Source of the DNA: Candidatus Thermodiscus eudorianus
Lineage (GTDB): Archaea > Thermoproteota > Thermoprotei_A > Sulfolobales > Acidilobaceae
NCBI GenBank assembly: GCA_015521085.1
Contig: WAOW01000005.1
Coordinates: forward strand, 354,040 to 418,039
Direction: 5' to 3'
Length of the DNA stretch: 64,000 nucleotides
The notes below the pieces were generated by a model. It made no database searches. It saw nothing but the letters and a program-made list of their open reading frames with translations, and was not told where the DNA came from. Shown one piece after another: positions 26,695 through 35,962 of this stretch. The first letter of the stretch is position 1; each line of letters starts with the position of its first letter. Both the position numbers and the translations under genes were made by a program.

Positions 26695-26904
26695 ATGGCT
26701 AAGCACATAGACCCCGTCTGTGGAATGGAGGTCGACTCGACCACGCCCTACAAGACAATACACAAGGGCAAGGTCTACTACTTCTGCAGCAGGACATGCC
26801 TAGAAGAGTTCAAGGCGAGGCCAGACTACTACCTAGAACACGGCCCACAGGGAATGCCGGGAGAGACGAGCCACCACAAACACCACACAGGCCACAGCTG
26901 CTAG
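26695..26904 (+). CDS. YHS-domain metal-binding protein
   Basis: A protein of 69 residues. It consists of one YHS domain (DPVCGMEVD, YKTIHKGKVYYFCSRTC) with the cysteines expected to bind copper or other soft metals, plus a His-rich tail (HHKHHTGHSC). It follows the copper ATPase in the same direction and probably serves as its metallochaperone or a copper sensor. I chose the ATG at 26695 with GGTGAG seven bases upstream; the GTG at 26683 lies inside that ribosome site. The stop overlaps the end of the opposite-strand glycosyltransferase gene by four bases. Confidence 0.88.
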   Translation: MAKHIDPVCGMEVDSTTPYKTIHKGKVYYFCSRTCLEEFKARPDYYLEHGPQGMPGETSHHKHHTGHSC

Positions 26905-28007
26905 ACGAGAGAGTACAGGAGCCTAGCCGCCCTCAAAGCATTATCAAACAACCCAGGATCCCCACCACACACCCCTCCACCGAGACACCACTCCAGGCCC
27001 GAGGAATCCCTAAGGGGCCTGAGACACTCCCAGCGCCTAGAGGCGGCCACGGCAACATGCTCCTGCTCGAAATGGCCTGGAAGGGGCTTGAGGAGCCCCC
27101 TAACGCCCAAGTGAGCCAGTGTAGAGGCAGTGGTCAGTCCAGCATTGCTGACAACGCAGTCGAAACCCCTCAGATAGAGGGGTAGCTTTGGGTTCAAGCC
27201 AATCCACCTCCCAGCCCCGGGATCCATCCCGGAGGCCACGACCACCCGGTAGCCGAGGCCCTCCAGGGCCCTGGCGGCTTCGGCCAGGTATTCTAGGCCC
27301 ATGAGGGTCCCTCCAGACTGCACCAGGATATAGTGCTCCCCGGGGTCGAGGCCTAGGCTTGATAACGCCGCCTCCCTGTCGAGTGCCTCACTGCTCGACA
27401 CGGCGGGCACTGGGCCTATAACGTGGAACTCCTCAAGCACTTCGCGGAGCCTCGGCCCCAGAACCCTGAACGCCCTCAGATCCCCGTGCTCCCATTCGAG
27501 CCCCACATATACTCTCTCATCGAAGAGCGGGAGCCTCCTCAGGAGGAACCGGTTAACCGCCACCGCCGCCGCGATACGGGAGGGACCCCCTATGGGCGGG
27601 TAGAGGGGGAAGTCCGCTATCCACGCCTTCGCAACCCCTATCCTCTCGGCGACGCTTATAGCCTCCCAGCTCTCATCGCACACGACCAGGTCCGGCTTGA
27701 ACTCCTCAACATCCCTAAGCAGCCACCGGGCATTCTCCAATGCGATCCTATGCTCTTGAAGGGCGGCCCTCAGCCCGATCAGGGCCTCACCAGTCCTACG
27801 GTACCAGTCCTCCGCTATACTTGATAGGTCGCTTGAGAGCCTGGAGCCCCGTGAGACCGGCATGCCCCATCTGGCCAGGTAGTCTCCCGCCCTGCCTGGA
27901 GCATAGTAGAGTAGCTCCGCCCCCATGTCCTGTAGTAGCTTTCCTAGGAGCCTGCTCCTGGCGGCGTGCCCGAGCCCGATGCTTGATACCGCATAGAGGA
28001 TCCTCAT
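26901..28007 (-). CDS. GT-B glycosyltransferase, MurG/UDP-GlcNAc-transferase-like
   Basis: A protein of 368 residues with two Rossmann-like halves. It begins with the glycine-rich acceptor loop ILYAVSSIGLGHAARSR, has DLVVCDESWEAISVAERIG in the N-domain, and the C-domain has YILVQSGGTLMGLEYL and the donor-binding VSNAGLTTASTLAHLGV followed by PGHFEQEHVA. The pattern (GxGHxxR ... SxGGxxxxxE ... H-x-E-Q) is that of MurG-type transferases. Donor and acceptor are unknown; use of a nucleotide-sugar is inferred. It stands alone in its direction. Confidence 0.82.
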   Translation of the reverse strand: MRILYAVSSIGLGHAARSRLLGKLLQDMGAELLYYAPGRAGDYLARWGMPVSRGSRLSSDLSSIAEDWYRRTGEALIGLRAALQEHRIALENARWLLRDVEEFKPDLVVCDESWEAISVAERIGVAKAWIADFPLYPPIGGPSRIAAAVAVNRFLLRRLPLFDERVYVGLEWEHGDLRAFRVLGPRLREVLEEFHVIGPVPAVSSSEALDREAALSSLGLDPGEHYILVQSGGTLMGLEYLAEAARALEGLGYRVVVASGMDPGAGRWIGLNPKLPLYLRGFDCVVSNAGLTTASTLAHLGVRGLLKPLPGHFEQEHVAVAASRRWECLRPLRDSSGLEWCLGGGVCGGDPGLFDNALRAARLLYSLV

Positions 28008-28033
28008 CCCCGTCAGTCCCTACTCAATGACGC

Positions 28034-28097
28034 GTTAGGGGGCTCCTCTAAGAGTCTTGATCTTTACACTGCTGGCAGTGGGGCCCCGCCCCCTAAC
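28034..28097. repeat. Paired 10-base inverted repeat
   Basis: GTTAGGGGGC (28034-28043) and its exact complement GCCCCCTAAC (28088-28097), 44 bases apart, lie in the spacer between two minus-strand genes. They could fold into one long-range stem and mark the end of the upstream gene's transcript, or an unrecognised RNA. Confidence 0.5.
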
Positions 28098-28099
28098 CG

Positions 28100-28684
28100 C
28101 TATTCCTTCTCTCCTCTAGTCATGCCGAGCTTCTCCTTGTACTTCTCGACGAGCTCCTCGACGTGCCTGACAATCTCTGCCTCGTCAACGTACTTCCCTT
28201 CCTCGACGTCATCCCTGAGCGGCTTGATATACTCGTCCATATACCGGGATAACTCCGCCCTATACCCGCTGATACGGTCCAGGTCTACTCCCCCGGCCCC
28301 GCATTCCCTGTAGCAGGCCTCCAAGTCGGCCAGTACGCCGGATAATATGAGGACCGCGTTCTTCAACTCCTCGATGACCTCTCTAACCCTCATCCTATAG
28401 TAGAGGAACCCGGCCTCAAGCTCCATGCACTTGAAACCCGCGTCCCAAACCCTCATAGAGTCGACGTCTCCACCGTACTTCCTCTCAAGTAGCCAGTAGT
28501 CATACCCCCTCCTGACCAGGGCACGGACCGCTTCATCTATAGAATTGACCCCGGTAGACTTCATAAAGTAGCCAACAAGCCCCCTGAGTTCATCGTCTAA
28601 CTTCAGCCTAACAACCGTACCGCCACCATCCCTCCTGAAAACCCGCAAACCAGCACACCAGGCAACACATGGTGTCTGAGCCAA
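28100..28684 (-). CDS. Unknown coiled-coil protein with RHH-like N-terminus
   Basis: A protein of up to 194 residues. After a poorly supported first ~25 residues, VRLKLDDELRGLVGYFMKSTG and SIDEAVRALVRRGYDYW resemble a ribbon-helix-helix DNA-binding unit. The rest is long amphipathic helices with three Cys and an acidic end. The start is uncertain: the TTG at 28684 gives the longest version but its first residues (CVAWCAG) look non-coding. It may be an archaeal regulator. There is no clear functional neighbour. Confidence 0.6.
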   Translation of the reverse strand: MAQTPCVAWCAGLRVFRRDGGGTVVRLKLDDELRGLVGYFMKSTGVNSIDEAVRALVRRGYDYWLLERKYGGDVDSMRVWDAGFKCMELEAGFLYYRMRVREVIEELKNAVLILSGVLADLEACYRECGAGGVDLDRISGYRAELSRYMDEYIKPLRDDVEEGKYVDEAEIVRHVEELVEKYKEKLGMTRGEKE

Positions 28685-28817
28685 TAAACGGGTTAGGATC
28701 CGGGCTTCCGCCGCCCGCTTGACTAGCTCGAAGCAGGGCTAGTCTATCTGGCATAGCCGAGGCTACAGTGGGGTCCAGGCGCCGGGGATACTATAACTAA
28801 TGGTAGGAGCCGGGTTG

Positions 28818-28833
28818 AGGGGGTTCGCCCCCT
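28818..28833 (-). terminator. Hairpin downstream of tRNA-Arg
   Basis: AGGGGG-TTCG-CCCCCT forms a perfect six-pair stem just beyond the CCA end of tRNA-Arg. On the transcribed minus strand the loop is CGAA. It probably marks 3' processing or termination; no T-run is seen. Confidence 0.45.
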
Positions 28834-28837
28834 GTGG

Positions 28838-28912
28838 CGGACCCGGGGGGATTTGAACCCCCGACCACCGGCTTAGGAGGCCGGCGCTCTCTCCTGGCTG
28901 AGCTACGGGTCC
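28838..28912 (-). tRNA. tRNA-Arg (CCT)
   Basis: A full cloverleaf on the minus strand. The acceptor stem is GGACCCG/CGGGTCC, the D arm GCTC...GAGC, the anticodon stem CCGGC/GCCGG with loop CTCCTAA (anticodon CCT), and the T arm GGGGG-TTCAAAT-CCCCC. The discriminator is G and CCA is encoded at 28835-28837. It reads AGG, a codon used heavily in this window. A TATA-like CTTTTTATGG lies about 35 bases upstream. Confidence 0.95.
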
Positions 28913-28990
28913 ATCCCTGTATAGTGGATGCACCGTCTGAGGCCATAAAAAGTTTGCACGAGCCCACAGGCCCCCGAGGCGAGGGACCCT

Positions 28991-29902
28991 CTAGGCCGGC
29001 GTGCTACCCGCTTCTAGCCCGGTCTTCTTCCTGTGGACGTGGTATGCGGCGGCTAGGTCGAAGAGGCCTGTCCCCACGGACTTGTATATCCTGGGTCCCC
29101 TGCCCGGGCATATGGCTCCCTGTAGGACTTCCCTCAGCCCGACTACCTTCACGCTGGCTGGCTTGTGCTCGGCCTCTCCAGCCTCTCCTAGGAACCCCTC
29201 TAGTGTATCGGCTAGTATGCACCCGGCCCTCTCCATGGCCTCCTCGTCGACCTCCCAGACGGGTTTTGGAGCCCCTATGCTAGCGACTATCACGTCGTCC
29301 CTCAGGAGGGACCCCCTAACCACGGGCTCTCTGCTGGTTGTGGCCGCTACTATGAGCTTGGCCCTGGAGTGTATCTCCTCTAGACTCGCTGTATGGCCTC
29401 CGAGCTCCCGGGCCAGCTCTCCAGCCCTCTCTGGGTCGACGTCGTACACCAGGAACTCTCCGACGCCATAGACCTCTCTGAGGCATTCCGCGTGGTAGCG
29501 GGCCTGTACGCCGGAGCCTATGAGGCCTACCGGCTCCTGGCCCTCGTAGCCGAGCAGGCTCGCTCCCAGGCATGTGGCGGCCGCGGTCCTGTAGCCGGTC
29601 AGTACGCCAGCGTCCATGAGATAGAGTGGCTCCCCGTCGCTCTCCCTGAGGACTAGTACGAGTCCTCGTACTAGGGGGAGTCCCTTAGAGGGGTTATCGT
29701 AGTAGACTCCGACCACCTTGACGACCTGCAGGCCGAGGCCCGCGGCTGGCATTGCGCCTAGCCAGGCGTTCCCGTGGGTTAGGCTTGCCCTCATGGGCGC
29801 GGTCGCATCGCCCAGTAGGACTCTTCTAATGTCGTCGACTAGCCCCTTGTAGTCGAATAGCCTCCTGAGCGTGGAGCCGTCTAGGATGGCTAGATCCTCC
29901 AA
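28991..29902 (-). CDS. Ornithine cyclodeaminase/mu-crystallin family dehydrogenase
   Basis: A protein of about 303 residues. The family N-terminus is ILDGSTLRRLFDYKGLVDDI, substrate-side motifs are QVVKVVGVYYDNP and YLMDAGVLTGYRTAAAT, and the NAD-binding Rossmann unit is PVGLIGSGVQARYHAECL. Members deaminate ornithine or act as alanine or ketimine dehydrogenases, so the substrate cannot be fixed. I chose the TTG at 29902, which has GGAGGATCC upstream and matches the usual family start; ATG or GTG positions up to 30022 would add ~40 residues without family resemblance. The fatty-acid operon starts divergently 140 bases away. Confidence 0.83.
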   Translation of the reverse strand: MEDLAILDGSTLRRLFDYKGLVDDIRRVLLGDATAPMRASLTHGNAWLGAMPAAGLGLQVVKVVGVYYDNPSKGLPLVRGLVLVLRESDGEPLYLMDAGVLTGYRTAAATCLGASLLGYEGQEPVGLIGSGVQARYHAECLREVYGVGEFLVYDVDPERAGELARELGGHTASLEEIHSRAKLIVAATTSREPVVRGSLLRDDVIVASIGAPKPVWEVDEEAMERAGCILADTLEGFLGEAGEAEHKPASVKVVGLREVLQGAICPGRGPRIYKSVGTGLFDLAAAYHVHRKKTGLEAGSTPA

Positions 29903-30040
29903 TACACGGATCCTCCGGAGGCGCTCCTCCGTGATACAGTAGCTCTCTGGGGGATATATTACACACCGGGCCGGTCGTGTCCTTAGCATGCATAGTCTAA
30001 CCGATAAGACCCCTCCAGGCATCCCGCATATAGGCTCGGG

Positions 30041-31690
30041 GTGGATCCTATGCCCCTAGAGGGACCCGAGCACTTATCCATGGCCTACGGCCTCAACCAT
30101 TACAGGCTTGACAAGCCCTTGAGGGACGTGCTCAACTACTTCCTCGGCCGCGAGCCCTCGATGGAGGGTCTCGGGGAGTACACGGGGTCGACGGTCTACG
30201 AGGCCATGTATAGGGTCGACAGGATGAGCCAGCCGGTCCACGTGATGTGGAGTGTGCGTGGCGAGAGGGTCGACGTCTCCTGGCTCGACCCCATGGAGAG
30301 GAGGATAATACGCGACCTGGTCGAGGAGTACGGCGTGAACAAGTACCCCTTCGACGGGGGGAGCTGGCACGAGCACTACGCGGGCCTCAACCTCATAGGA
30401 GACCCAGGACTCTCCTGCATACTCACAATAACCATACAGACGGCCTACGCCCTAGAGAAGTACGGGCCAAGCGAGGTAAGGGACTACTACAAGAACCTAG
30501 CCGGGCTACAGAAGCCCCTAATGCTGGGGGCCACCTGGTTCACCGAGGTACAGGGCGGGAGCGACCTGGGAGCCAATACCACGACCGCAGACTACAGGGA
30601 TGGGAGGTGGCTGCTCAACGGCTACAAGTACTTCTCAAGCGGGGCCGGGATAGCCGACATAGCACTAGCAACCGCGAGGCCCCGGGGCGGGAGGCCCGGC
30701 GCGAAGGGCCTAGCCCTATTCGTCGTCCCACGCTATAGGAGTGATGGATCGCTGAACTTCTACGTGAGGAGGCTTAAGGAGAAGAGCGGCACGGTTCCAG
30801 TGCCCACTGGGGAGGTCGAGTTCATCGATACAGAGGCCTATCTGGTGGGGGAGGCTGAGAAGGGCATATACTATACCCTGGAGGACCTGATGGTCTCCAG
30901 GCTAGCAAACGCCGCGGGGGCAGTCGGTATATCGCGTAAGGCCTACCTGGAGGCCTATATGTACGCGCTGCACAGGAGGGCATTCGGCAAGAGGCTCATC
31001 GAGCACCAGCTGGTTAGGAGGGACCTGCTTGAGATGGAGCTCCTCACGGAGGAGTCCCTCGCGATAACCCACAAGGCGGTAGACCTCTTCGAGAAGGCAA
31101 GGAGGGACACCCCGCCCTATACGAGGCAATACCACTACGCCAGGCTAATGACCCATATAGCCAAGAACATAACGGCGGTGAACGCCGCGAGGACCACCAT
31201 GCTGGCGATGGAGTTGTTCGGCGGGATAGGCTTCCTCTCCGAGTACATGGTCGAGAGGTGGCATAGGGAGGCGTTGATCACGCCCATATGGGAGGGGACC
31301 AGCAACATACAGGCCCTAGACATGCTCGAAGCGATAGCCAAGAAGAGGGCCAACGAACCCCTGCTAGAGGACATGGAGGCCCTCTCGCGGGAAGCCTTCG
31401 ACAGGGAGACTGCCGGGGCGGCGCTCGCCAGCATGAAGGAGACCCTGGCGCGGCTAATGGAGACCCCGCCCAGCCTAGCCGAGTACAACGCCAAGTACAT
31501 ACTAGAGGACCTTGGCCATGCTGCCTCCATAATCATACTAGAGAACATGGCCTCAAGGCTGGGAGATGAGAGGTATCACAACGTGGCGGCGCTTCTCAAG
31601 GAGTACGTGCTCCCGAGGAAGCCGATAGGGCACCCGGGCGACAAGGTACTGGAGGATATAGTGACTCTGGGAGGGACCCTCTCCCTCTAA
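30041..31690 (+). CDS. Acyl-CoA dehydrogenase (AidB-like length)
   Basis: A protein of 549 residues, longer than classical ~380-residue enzymes and similar to the AidB/very-long subgroup. FAD and acyl-CoA motifs are WFTEVQGGSDLGANTT, GYKYFSSGAG, the helix AFGKRLIEHQLVRRDLLEMEL, and the terminal WEGTSNIQALDML. It should catalyse alpha,beta-dehydrogenation of a fatty acyl-CoA. A GTG at 30041 and an ATG at 30050 are both possible starts. Two acyl-CoA synthetase genes follow in the same direction, so this block activates and oxidises fatty acids. The last codons coincide with a GAGGGACCCTC copy at 31671-31681. Confidence 0.9.
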   Translation: MDPMPLEGPEHLSMAYGLNHYRLDKPLRDVLNYFLGREPSMEGLGEYTGSTVYEAMYRVDRMSQPVHVMWSVRGERVDVSWLDPMERRIIRDLVEEYGVNKYPFDGGSWHEHYAGLNLIGDPGLSCILTITIQTAYALEKYGPSEVRDYYKNLAGLQKPLMLGATWFTEVQGGSDLGANTTTADYRDGRWLLNGYKYFSSGAGIADIALATARPRGGRPGAKGLALFVVPRYRSDGSLNFYVRRLKEKSGTVPVPTGEVEFIDTEAYLVGEAEKGIYYTLEDLMVSRLANAAGAVGISRKAYLEAYMYALHRRAFGKRLIEHQLVRRDLLEMELLTEESLAITHKAVDLFEKARRDTPPYTRQYHYARLMTHIAKNITAVNAARTTMLAMELFGGIGFLSEYMVERWHREALITPIWEGTSNIQALDMLEAIAKKRANEPLLEDMEALSREAFDRETAGAALASMKETLARLMETPPSLAEYNAKYILEDLGHAASIIILENMASRLGDERYHNVAALLKEYVLPRKPIGHPGDKVLEDIVTLGGTLSL

Positions 31691-31777
31691 AACCCTTGAC
31701 CCTCTCCTCCTCCAGGGCCGGATCGTTGCCAATGATAAATACCCTTTCTCCGGGCATCTATTCGACGGTGTCCTATT

Positions 31778-33487
31778 GTGGGGTCGGAAGACGCGTTTAG
31801 AGTATACGCCAGCAGGCCCTGGCTGAAGAACTATGACGAGGGTGTTCCAGCCGACGTGGAGGTCCCCGAGAAACCCCTCTACTGGATCCTAGAGGAGGCA
31901 GCCCGGGGGTACCCGGATAGGACGGCCCTCTACTTCTTCGGCTACAGGATGAGCTACCGCGAGCTACTGGAGTCGGCTGAGAGGTTCGCCGGCTACCTCA
32001 GGGGCAAGGGGATAGGCCCGGGAGACGTGGTTGGACTGTTCCTCCCCAACACGCCCCAGTTCGCTATAGCCTACTACGGTGCCCTAATGGCGGGGGCCAC
32101 CGTGTCCCCCATGAACGTGCTCTACGGGCCGGCCCTGATAAGGCACCAGCTAGAGGATAACAAGGCCAGGATACTGGTCGCGATAGACCTATTCAAGGAG
32201 AAGGTAGCCGCTGGGGTGCCGGGAGGCGTAGAGGAGATCATATGGACCGGGATACAGGACTACCTGCCAGGCGTGAAATCCCTCCTATACAAGCTCAAGG
32301 CCAAGCCACCCAAGATACGCGAGGACGCGAGGAACAAGCAGTTCAAGAATATACTAGCGTCGAGCGAGAGGATAAGGGAGAAGCCCTATATAAACCCGCG
32401 CGAGGACATAGCGGCTCTCATGTACACCGGGGGCACGACAGGAGTCCCCAAGGGGGCCGAGCTGACCCACTACAACCTCCTGGCTAACGTCGTGCAGATC
32501 GACGCGTGGTATAAGAGGGGTCAGAAGGGTGTGGACGTCTTCGTAGGGGCCCTGCCATGGTTCCACATCTATGGTCAGTCGGCGGTCCTCAACACTGGGG
32601 TCTACAAGGCCGCTACGATACTAGTCTTCCCGAGGTGGGATGTGGAGAGCGTTATGAAGGCTATCGAGAAGCACAAGGCCAACGTGTTCCACGGGGTCCC
32701 CCTCATGTACATAGCCATAATAAACCACCCCAAGAGGGACAAGTTCAACCTCAAGAGCCTCGAAGTCTGCATAAGCGGCGCGGCCCCACTGCCAGTGGCT
32801 GTACGGGAGAAGTTCGAGGAGATCACCGGGGCCAAGCTTAGGGAAGGCTATGGGCTCACCGAGACGAGCCCAGTCACACACGTGAACCCTATACTGGGAG
32901 AGGCCAGGGCGGGTAGCATAGGTCTTCCAGTGCCGAGCACGCTGGCGGCCGTGGCCAAGGTCGAGGAGCCGGAACTCCTGCCCGCTGGCGAGGTGGGGGA
33001 GCTGGTTATAAGCGGGCCCCAGGTCATGAAGCAGTACCACAACATGCCCGAGGAGAACAGGGCCGTCTTCTTCGAGTGCTGTGGTAGGAGGTGGCTTAGG
33101 ACCGGTGACATTGCCAGGATGGACGAGGACGGCTACTTCTACATAGTGGACAGGAAGAAGGATATAATCAAGTACAAGGGATACAGCCTCTACCCACGGG
33201 AGATAGAAGAGATACTCTACAAGCACCCCTGCATAAGGGAGGCCGCAGTGATAGGAGTCCCCCACCCAGACTACTTCGAGGTCCCCAAAGCCTTCATCGT
33301 GTTAAAGGAGGAGTGCAAGGGCAAAGTGACCGCGGACGAGATAAAGGAGTGGGCTAAGAAGCAGCTGGGAGAGGTGAAGTACCCCAGGATAATCGAGTTC
33401 AGGGACGACCTGCCGAAGACCGCGGTTGGGAAGATACTGAGGAGGGTCCTGAAGGAGGAGGAGCTGAGGAAGGCGGGGGAAGGATAG
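31778..33487 (+). CDS. AMP-forming acyl-CoA synthetase (long-chain type)
   Basis: A protein of 569 residues of the adenylate-forming superfamily. It has the phosphate loop YTGGTTGVPKG, the adenine-site GYGLTETSPVTH, TGDIARMDEDGYFYIVDRKKD, and the catalytic lysine region PKTAVGKILRR. It should convert a fatty acid, CoA and ATP to acyl-CoA, AMP and PPi. It starts with GTG 87 bases after the acyl-CoA dehydrogenase on the same strand. Chain length cannot be read from the sequence; the overall pattern is that of long-chain FadD-type enzymes. Confidence 0.92.
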   Translation: MGSEDAFRVYASRPWLKNYDEGVPADVEVPEKPLYWILEEAARGYPDRTALYFFGYRMSYRELLESAERFAGYLRGKGIGPGDVVGLFLPNTPQFAIAYYGALMAGATVSPMNVLYGPALIRHQLEDNKARILVAIDLFKEKVAAGVPGGVEEIIWTGIQDYLPGVKSLLYKLKAKPPKIREDARNKQFKNILASSERIREKPYINPREDIAALMYTGGTTGVPKGAELTHYNLLANVVQIDAWYKRGQKGVDVFVGALPWFHIYGQSAVLNTGVYKAATILVFPRWDVESVMKAIEKHKANVFHGVPLMYIAIINHPKRDKFNLKSLEVCISGAAPLPVAVREKFEEITGAKLREGYGLTETSPVTHVNPILGEARAGSIGLPVPSTLAAVAKVEEPELLPAGEVGELVISGPQVMKQYHNMPEENRAVFFECCGRRWLRTGDIARMDEDGYFYIVDRKKDIIKYKGYSLYPREIEEILYKHPCIREAAVIGVPHPDYFEVPKAFIVLKEECKGKVTADEIKEWAKKQLGEVKYPRIIEFRDDLPKTAVGKILRRVLKEEELRKAGEG

Positions 33488-33561
33488 GGTAGGCGCCCCC
33501 CCGGGAAGGGGCTAATTGTTTAGATCCCTAGCCCCCTACATATATCGGCCGCCTACAATAC

Positions 33562-33570
33562 CTTATTTAT
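33562..33570 (+). promoter_or_regulatory. TATA box for second acyl-CoA synthetase
   Basis: CTTATTTAT is centred 27 bases before the ATG at 33593, so the gene has its own promoter and a leaderless transcript despite following two genes of similar function. Confidence 0.6.
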
Positions 33571-33592
33571 CGAACACCACGACATTAATTGC

Positions 33593-35368
33593 ATGACCCC
33601 ACAAGGGTGGTCCTTCATGGCCCTAGACGTATCACCCCAGGAGTCGTTGTCCAACTTCCTCAAGGCAAGGGACTACATCCTCTCAAGGCCCCTCTACGAC
33701 GAGGCGAGGGAGGAGTTCAAGTGGCCCAGGCTAGGCAGGTGGAACTGGGGAGTACAGTACTTCAACGGTGTGCTAGCCGAGAAGAGCGACCCGGCTATAA
33801 TCTGGGTCGACGACGAGCTCCTGGAGTCCCGTGACAGTAAGAAGGTGTCCTTCCACGAGCTGGGGGCGTCGTCGGATAAGCTGGCCAACGCCCTGGAGTC
33901 GCGCGGGTACGGCAAGGGCGACAGTATGCTTGTGATGACTGGCAACGTACTGGAGCTGTTCACGATAATGCTAGGACTCTTGAAGGCCGGCATGCCGATG
34001 GTGCCAGCCACCATACTACTCTCCGCCGAGGACGTGCTCGACAGGGTCAAGAGGGCAGGGGTAAAGGCTGTATTCGCCGACAAGAACGCCTTCGAGAAGA
34101 TAGAGAGCATAAGGGGTAAGCTAGAGAAGCTGGGAGTTAGGGACTTCATAGCGGTAGGCGAGGTCAGGAAGGGATGGACCCTCCTAGACGACCTGCTGGG
34201 CGAGGGCGGGGTAGGCTACAACAAGGTCGTCACTACAGCTGATGATATCGCGTTGATCTACTTCACCAGCGGCACCACGGCGAAGCCCAAGATGGTCTTC
34301 CACACCCACGCCTCCTACCCGGCTGGGCACCTAACAACAGTCTACTGGATAGGCGACAAGCCCGGGGACAGGCACTACAACATATCCAGCCCCGGATGGG
34401 CCAAGTGGGCCTGGTCCACCTTCTTCTCAGCCTTCAACGCCGAGGCCACGAGCATGGTCTACGCCTACAGCGGCTTCAACCCGCCCAAGGTCCTGGAGTT
34501 CATAACAGAGTATGGGGTGAACACCCTCTGCGCGCCCCCAACGGTGTGGAGGATGTTCATACTAGAGGAACTGGAACGCTACAACTGGGACAATCTACGC
34601 GAGGCCGTCAGCGCCGGGGAGCCCCTCAACCCCAAGGTCATAGAGACGGTGAAGGAGAAGACCGGGGTGACTATAAGGGAGGGCTATGGTCAGACCGAGA
34701 CGACTCTACAGATAGGCTACTTCCCGGGCCTAGAGGTCAAGCCGGGCTCCATGGGCAAGCCGGCCCCAGGCTACGACATAGTACTGGTTGACCCCGAGGG
34801 CAACCCCGTGCCGGTCGGCGAGGACGGGCAGATAGCCATTAGGATAGAGCCGGAGAGGCCCCTGGGGTTGATGAAGGGATACGACGACCCCGAGAAGAAC
34901 AGGAGCGTCTTCAGGCAGGGACTCTACTGGACCGGCGACGTCGCCATGATGGACCGGGACGGCTACCTATACTTCGTGGGCAGGGCCGACGACGTCTTCA
35001 AGAGCAGCGACTACAGGATCAGCCCCTTCGAGGTCGAGAGCGAGCTCATAAAGCACCCGGCGGTCGCAGAGGTGGCGGTCGTGCCGAGCCCACACCCCAT
35101 AAAATGGACCGTGCCAAAGGCCTTCATCGTGCTCAAGCCAGGCTACAAGCCGAGCCCAGAGCTGGCTAGAGACGTCTTCGAATTCGCCCGTAAGAACATG
35201 GCGCCCTACAAGAGGCCCAGGATAATAGAGTTCGTAGACCAGCTACCGAAGACCATAAGCGGGAAGATAAGGAGGGTCCAGCTGAGGCGGATAGAGAAGG
35301 AGAGGAGGGAGCAGGGAGAGAAGGGAGAGCACGAGTTCTTCGAGGAGGAGTTCTTCCCCAAGAAGTAG
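33593..35368 (+). CDS. AMP-forming acyl-CoA synthetase (medium-chain/ACSM-like)
   Basis: A protein of 591 residues. It has YFTSGTTAKPKM (phosphate loop), GYGQTETTLQIGYFPGL, YWTGDVAMMDRDGYLYFVGR with the hinge Asp, and the catalytic lysine in LPKTISGKIRRVQ. The N-terminus (RWNWGVQYFNGVLAEKSDPA) matches medium-chain and acetyl-CoA-synthetase-like enzymes. The tail is highly charged (EEEFFPKK). Together with the synthetase before it, the cell could activate acids of different chain length. It is transcribed from its own TATA box. Confidence 0.92.
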   Translation: MTPQGWSFMALDVSPQESLSNFLKARDYILSRPLYDEAREEFKWPRLGRWNWGVQYFNGVLAEKSDPAIIWVDDELLESRDSKKVSFHELGASSDKLANALESRGYGKGDSMLVMTGNVLELFTIMLGLLKAGMPMVPATILLSAEDVLDRVKRAGVKAVFADKNAFEKIESIRGKLEKLGVRDFIAVGEVRKGWTLLDDLLGEGGVGYNKVVTTADDIALIYFTSGTTAKPKMVFHTHASYPAGHLTTVYWIGDKPGDRHYNISSPGWAKWAWSTFFSAFNAEATSMVYAYSGFNPPKVLEFITEYGVNTLCAPPTVWRMFILEELERYNWDNLREAVSAGEPLNPKVIETVKEKTGVTIREGYGQTETTLQIGYFPGLEVKPGSMGKPAPGYDIVLVDPEGNPVPVGEDGQIAIRIEPERPLGLMKGYDDPEKNRSVFRQGLYWTGDVAMMDRDGYLYFVGRADDVFKSSDYRISPFEVESELIKHPAVAEVAVVPSPHPIKWTVPKAFIVLKPGYKPSPELARDVFEFARKNMAPYKRPRIIEFVDQLPKTISGKIRRVQLRRIEKERREQGEKGEHEFFEEEFFPKK

Positions 35369-35381
35369 AGGGAGGGACCCC

Positions 35382-35918
35382 TCAACCCCTCCCCCCATAT
35401 TTCCATCCATGACCCATACACCCATGCCCTGTGTGGCCCCACTCCCCCATGGGAGCGCCATGCATGCCCCCAGGGCACTCCATTTGTATGGCGGTCGCCA
35501 CGATCGTATTGTTAACCGAGACCTTGTACCCCCTGACCACCACCTGGTGATTCGCCATATACATGGGGTGAGTGTATATCTCTGTGTCTCCGCTATGCCT
35601 CTCCAGATAGCCCCGCAGGTGCCCGCCCATGACCACGTTATAGACACTGCCATCAGGGGTCCTAACAACCAGGACGGGGATCCTGAAGCCATCCTCCTCC
35701 ACGAACCCGTGGCCGACAACCACGCCCCTCAGCTCAACGTACCCCTCGACCGCCGCGACACCAGCGACTCCAGAAACGAACCCGGGAGCCTCCCCCAGAC
35801 CGGCCCTGTCCTCTATACAGAGGAGCTCATCGGCCTGGAAGGGGTAGGCTATGTAGGCTAGGGTCGAAGCAACTATTATCAGGGTAACCGACAGCAAAAA
35901 ATAGTGTCTCGGCTTCAA
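35382..35918 (-). CDS. Membrane-anchored Met/His-rich protein
   Basis: A protein of 178 residues with one N-terminal membrane helix (YFLLSVTLIIVASTLAYIAY). An exported beta-rich domain follows (VEGYVELRGVVVGHGFVEE...), and the tail is rich in Met, His, Gly (CPGGMHGAP, HTGHGCMGHGW), which is typical of copper or silver binding. The OB-like strand pattern faintly recalls CcmE, but no heme-binding motif is present. It and the similar protein at 35963 lie next to each other on the same strand, suggesting a periplasm-facing metal-binding pair. Confidence 0.65.
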   Translation of the reverse strand: MKPRHYFLLSVTLIIVASTLAYIAYPFQADELLCIEDRAGLGEAPGFVSGVAGVAAVEGYVELRGVVVGHGFVEEDGFRIPVLVVRTPDGSVYNVVMGGHLRGYLERHSGDTEIYTHPMYMANHQVVVRGYKVSVNNTIVATAIQMECPGGMHGAPMGEWGHTGHGCMGHGWKYGGRG

Positions 35919-35962
35919 GCCCTCCCGGCACCCCAGGCCTTATCCAGCCGCCAGGGACCCTC

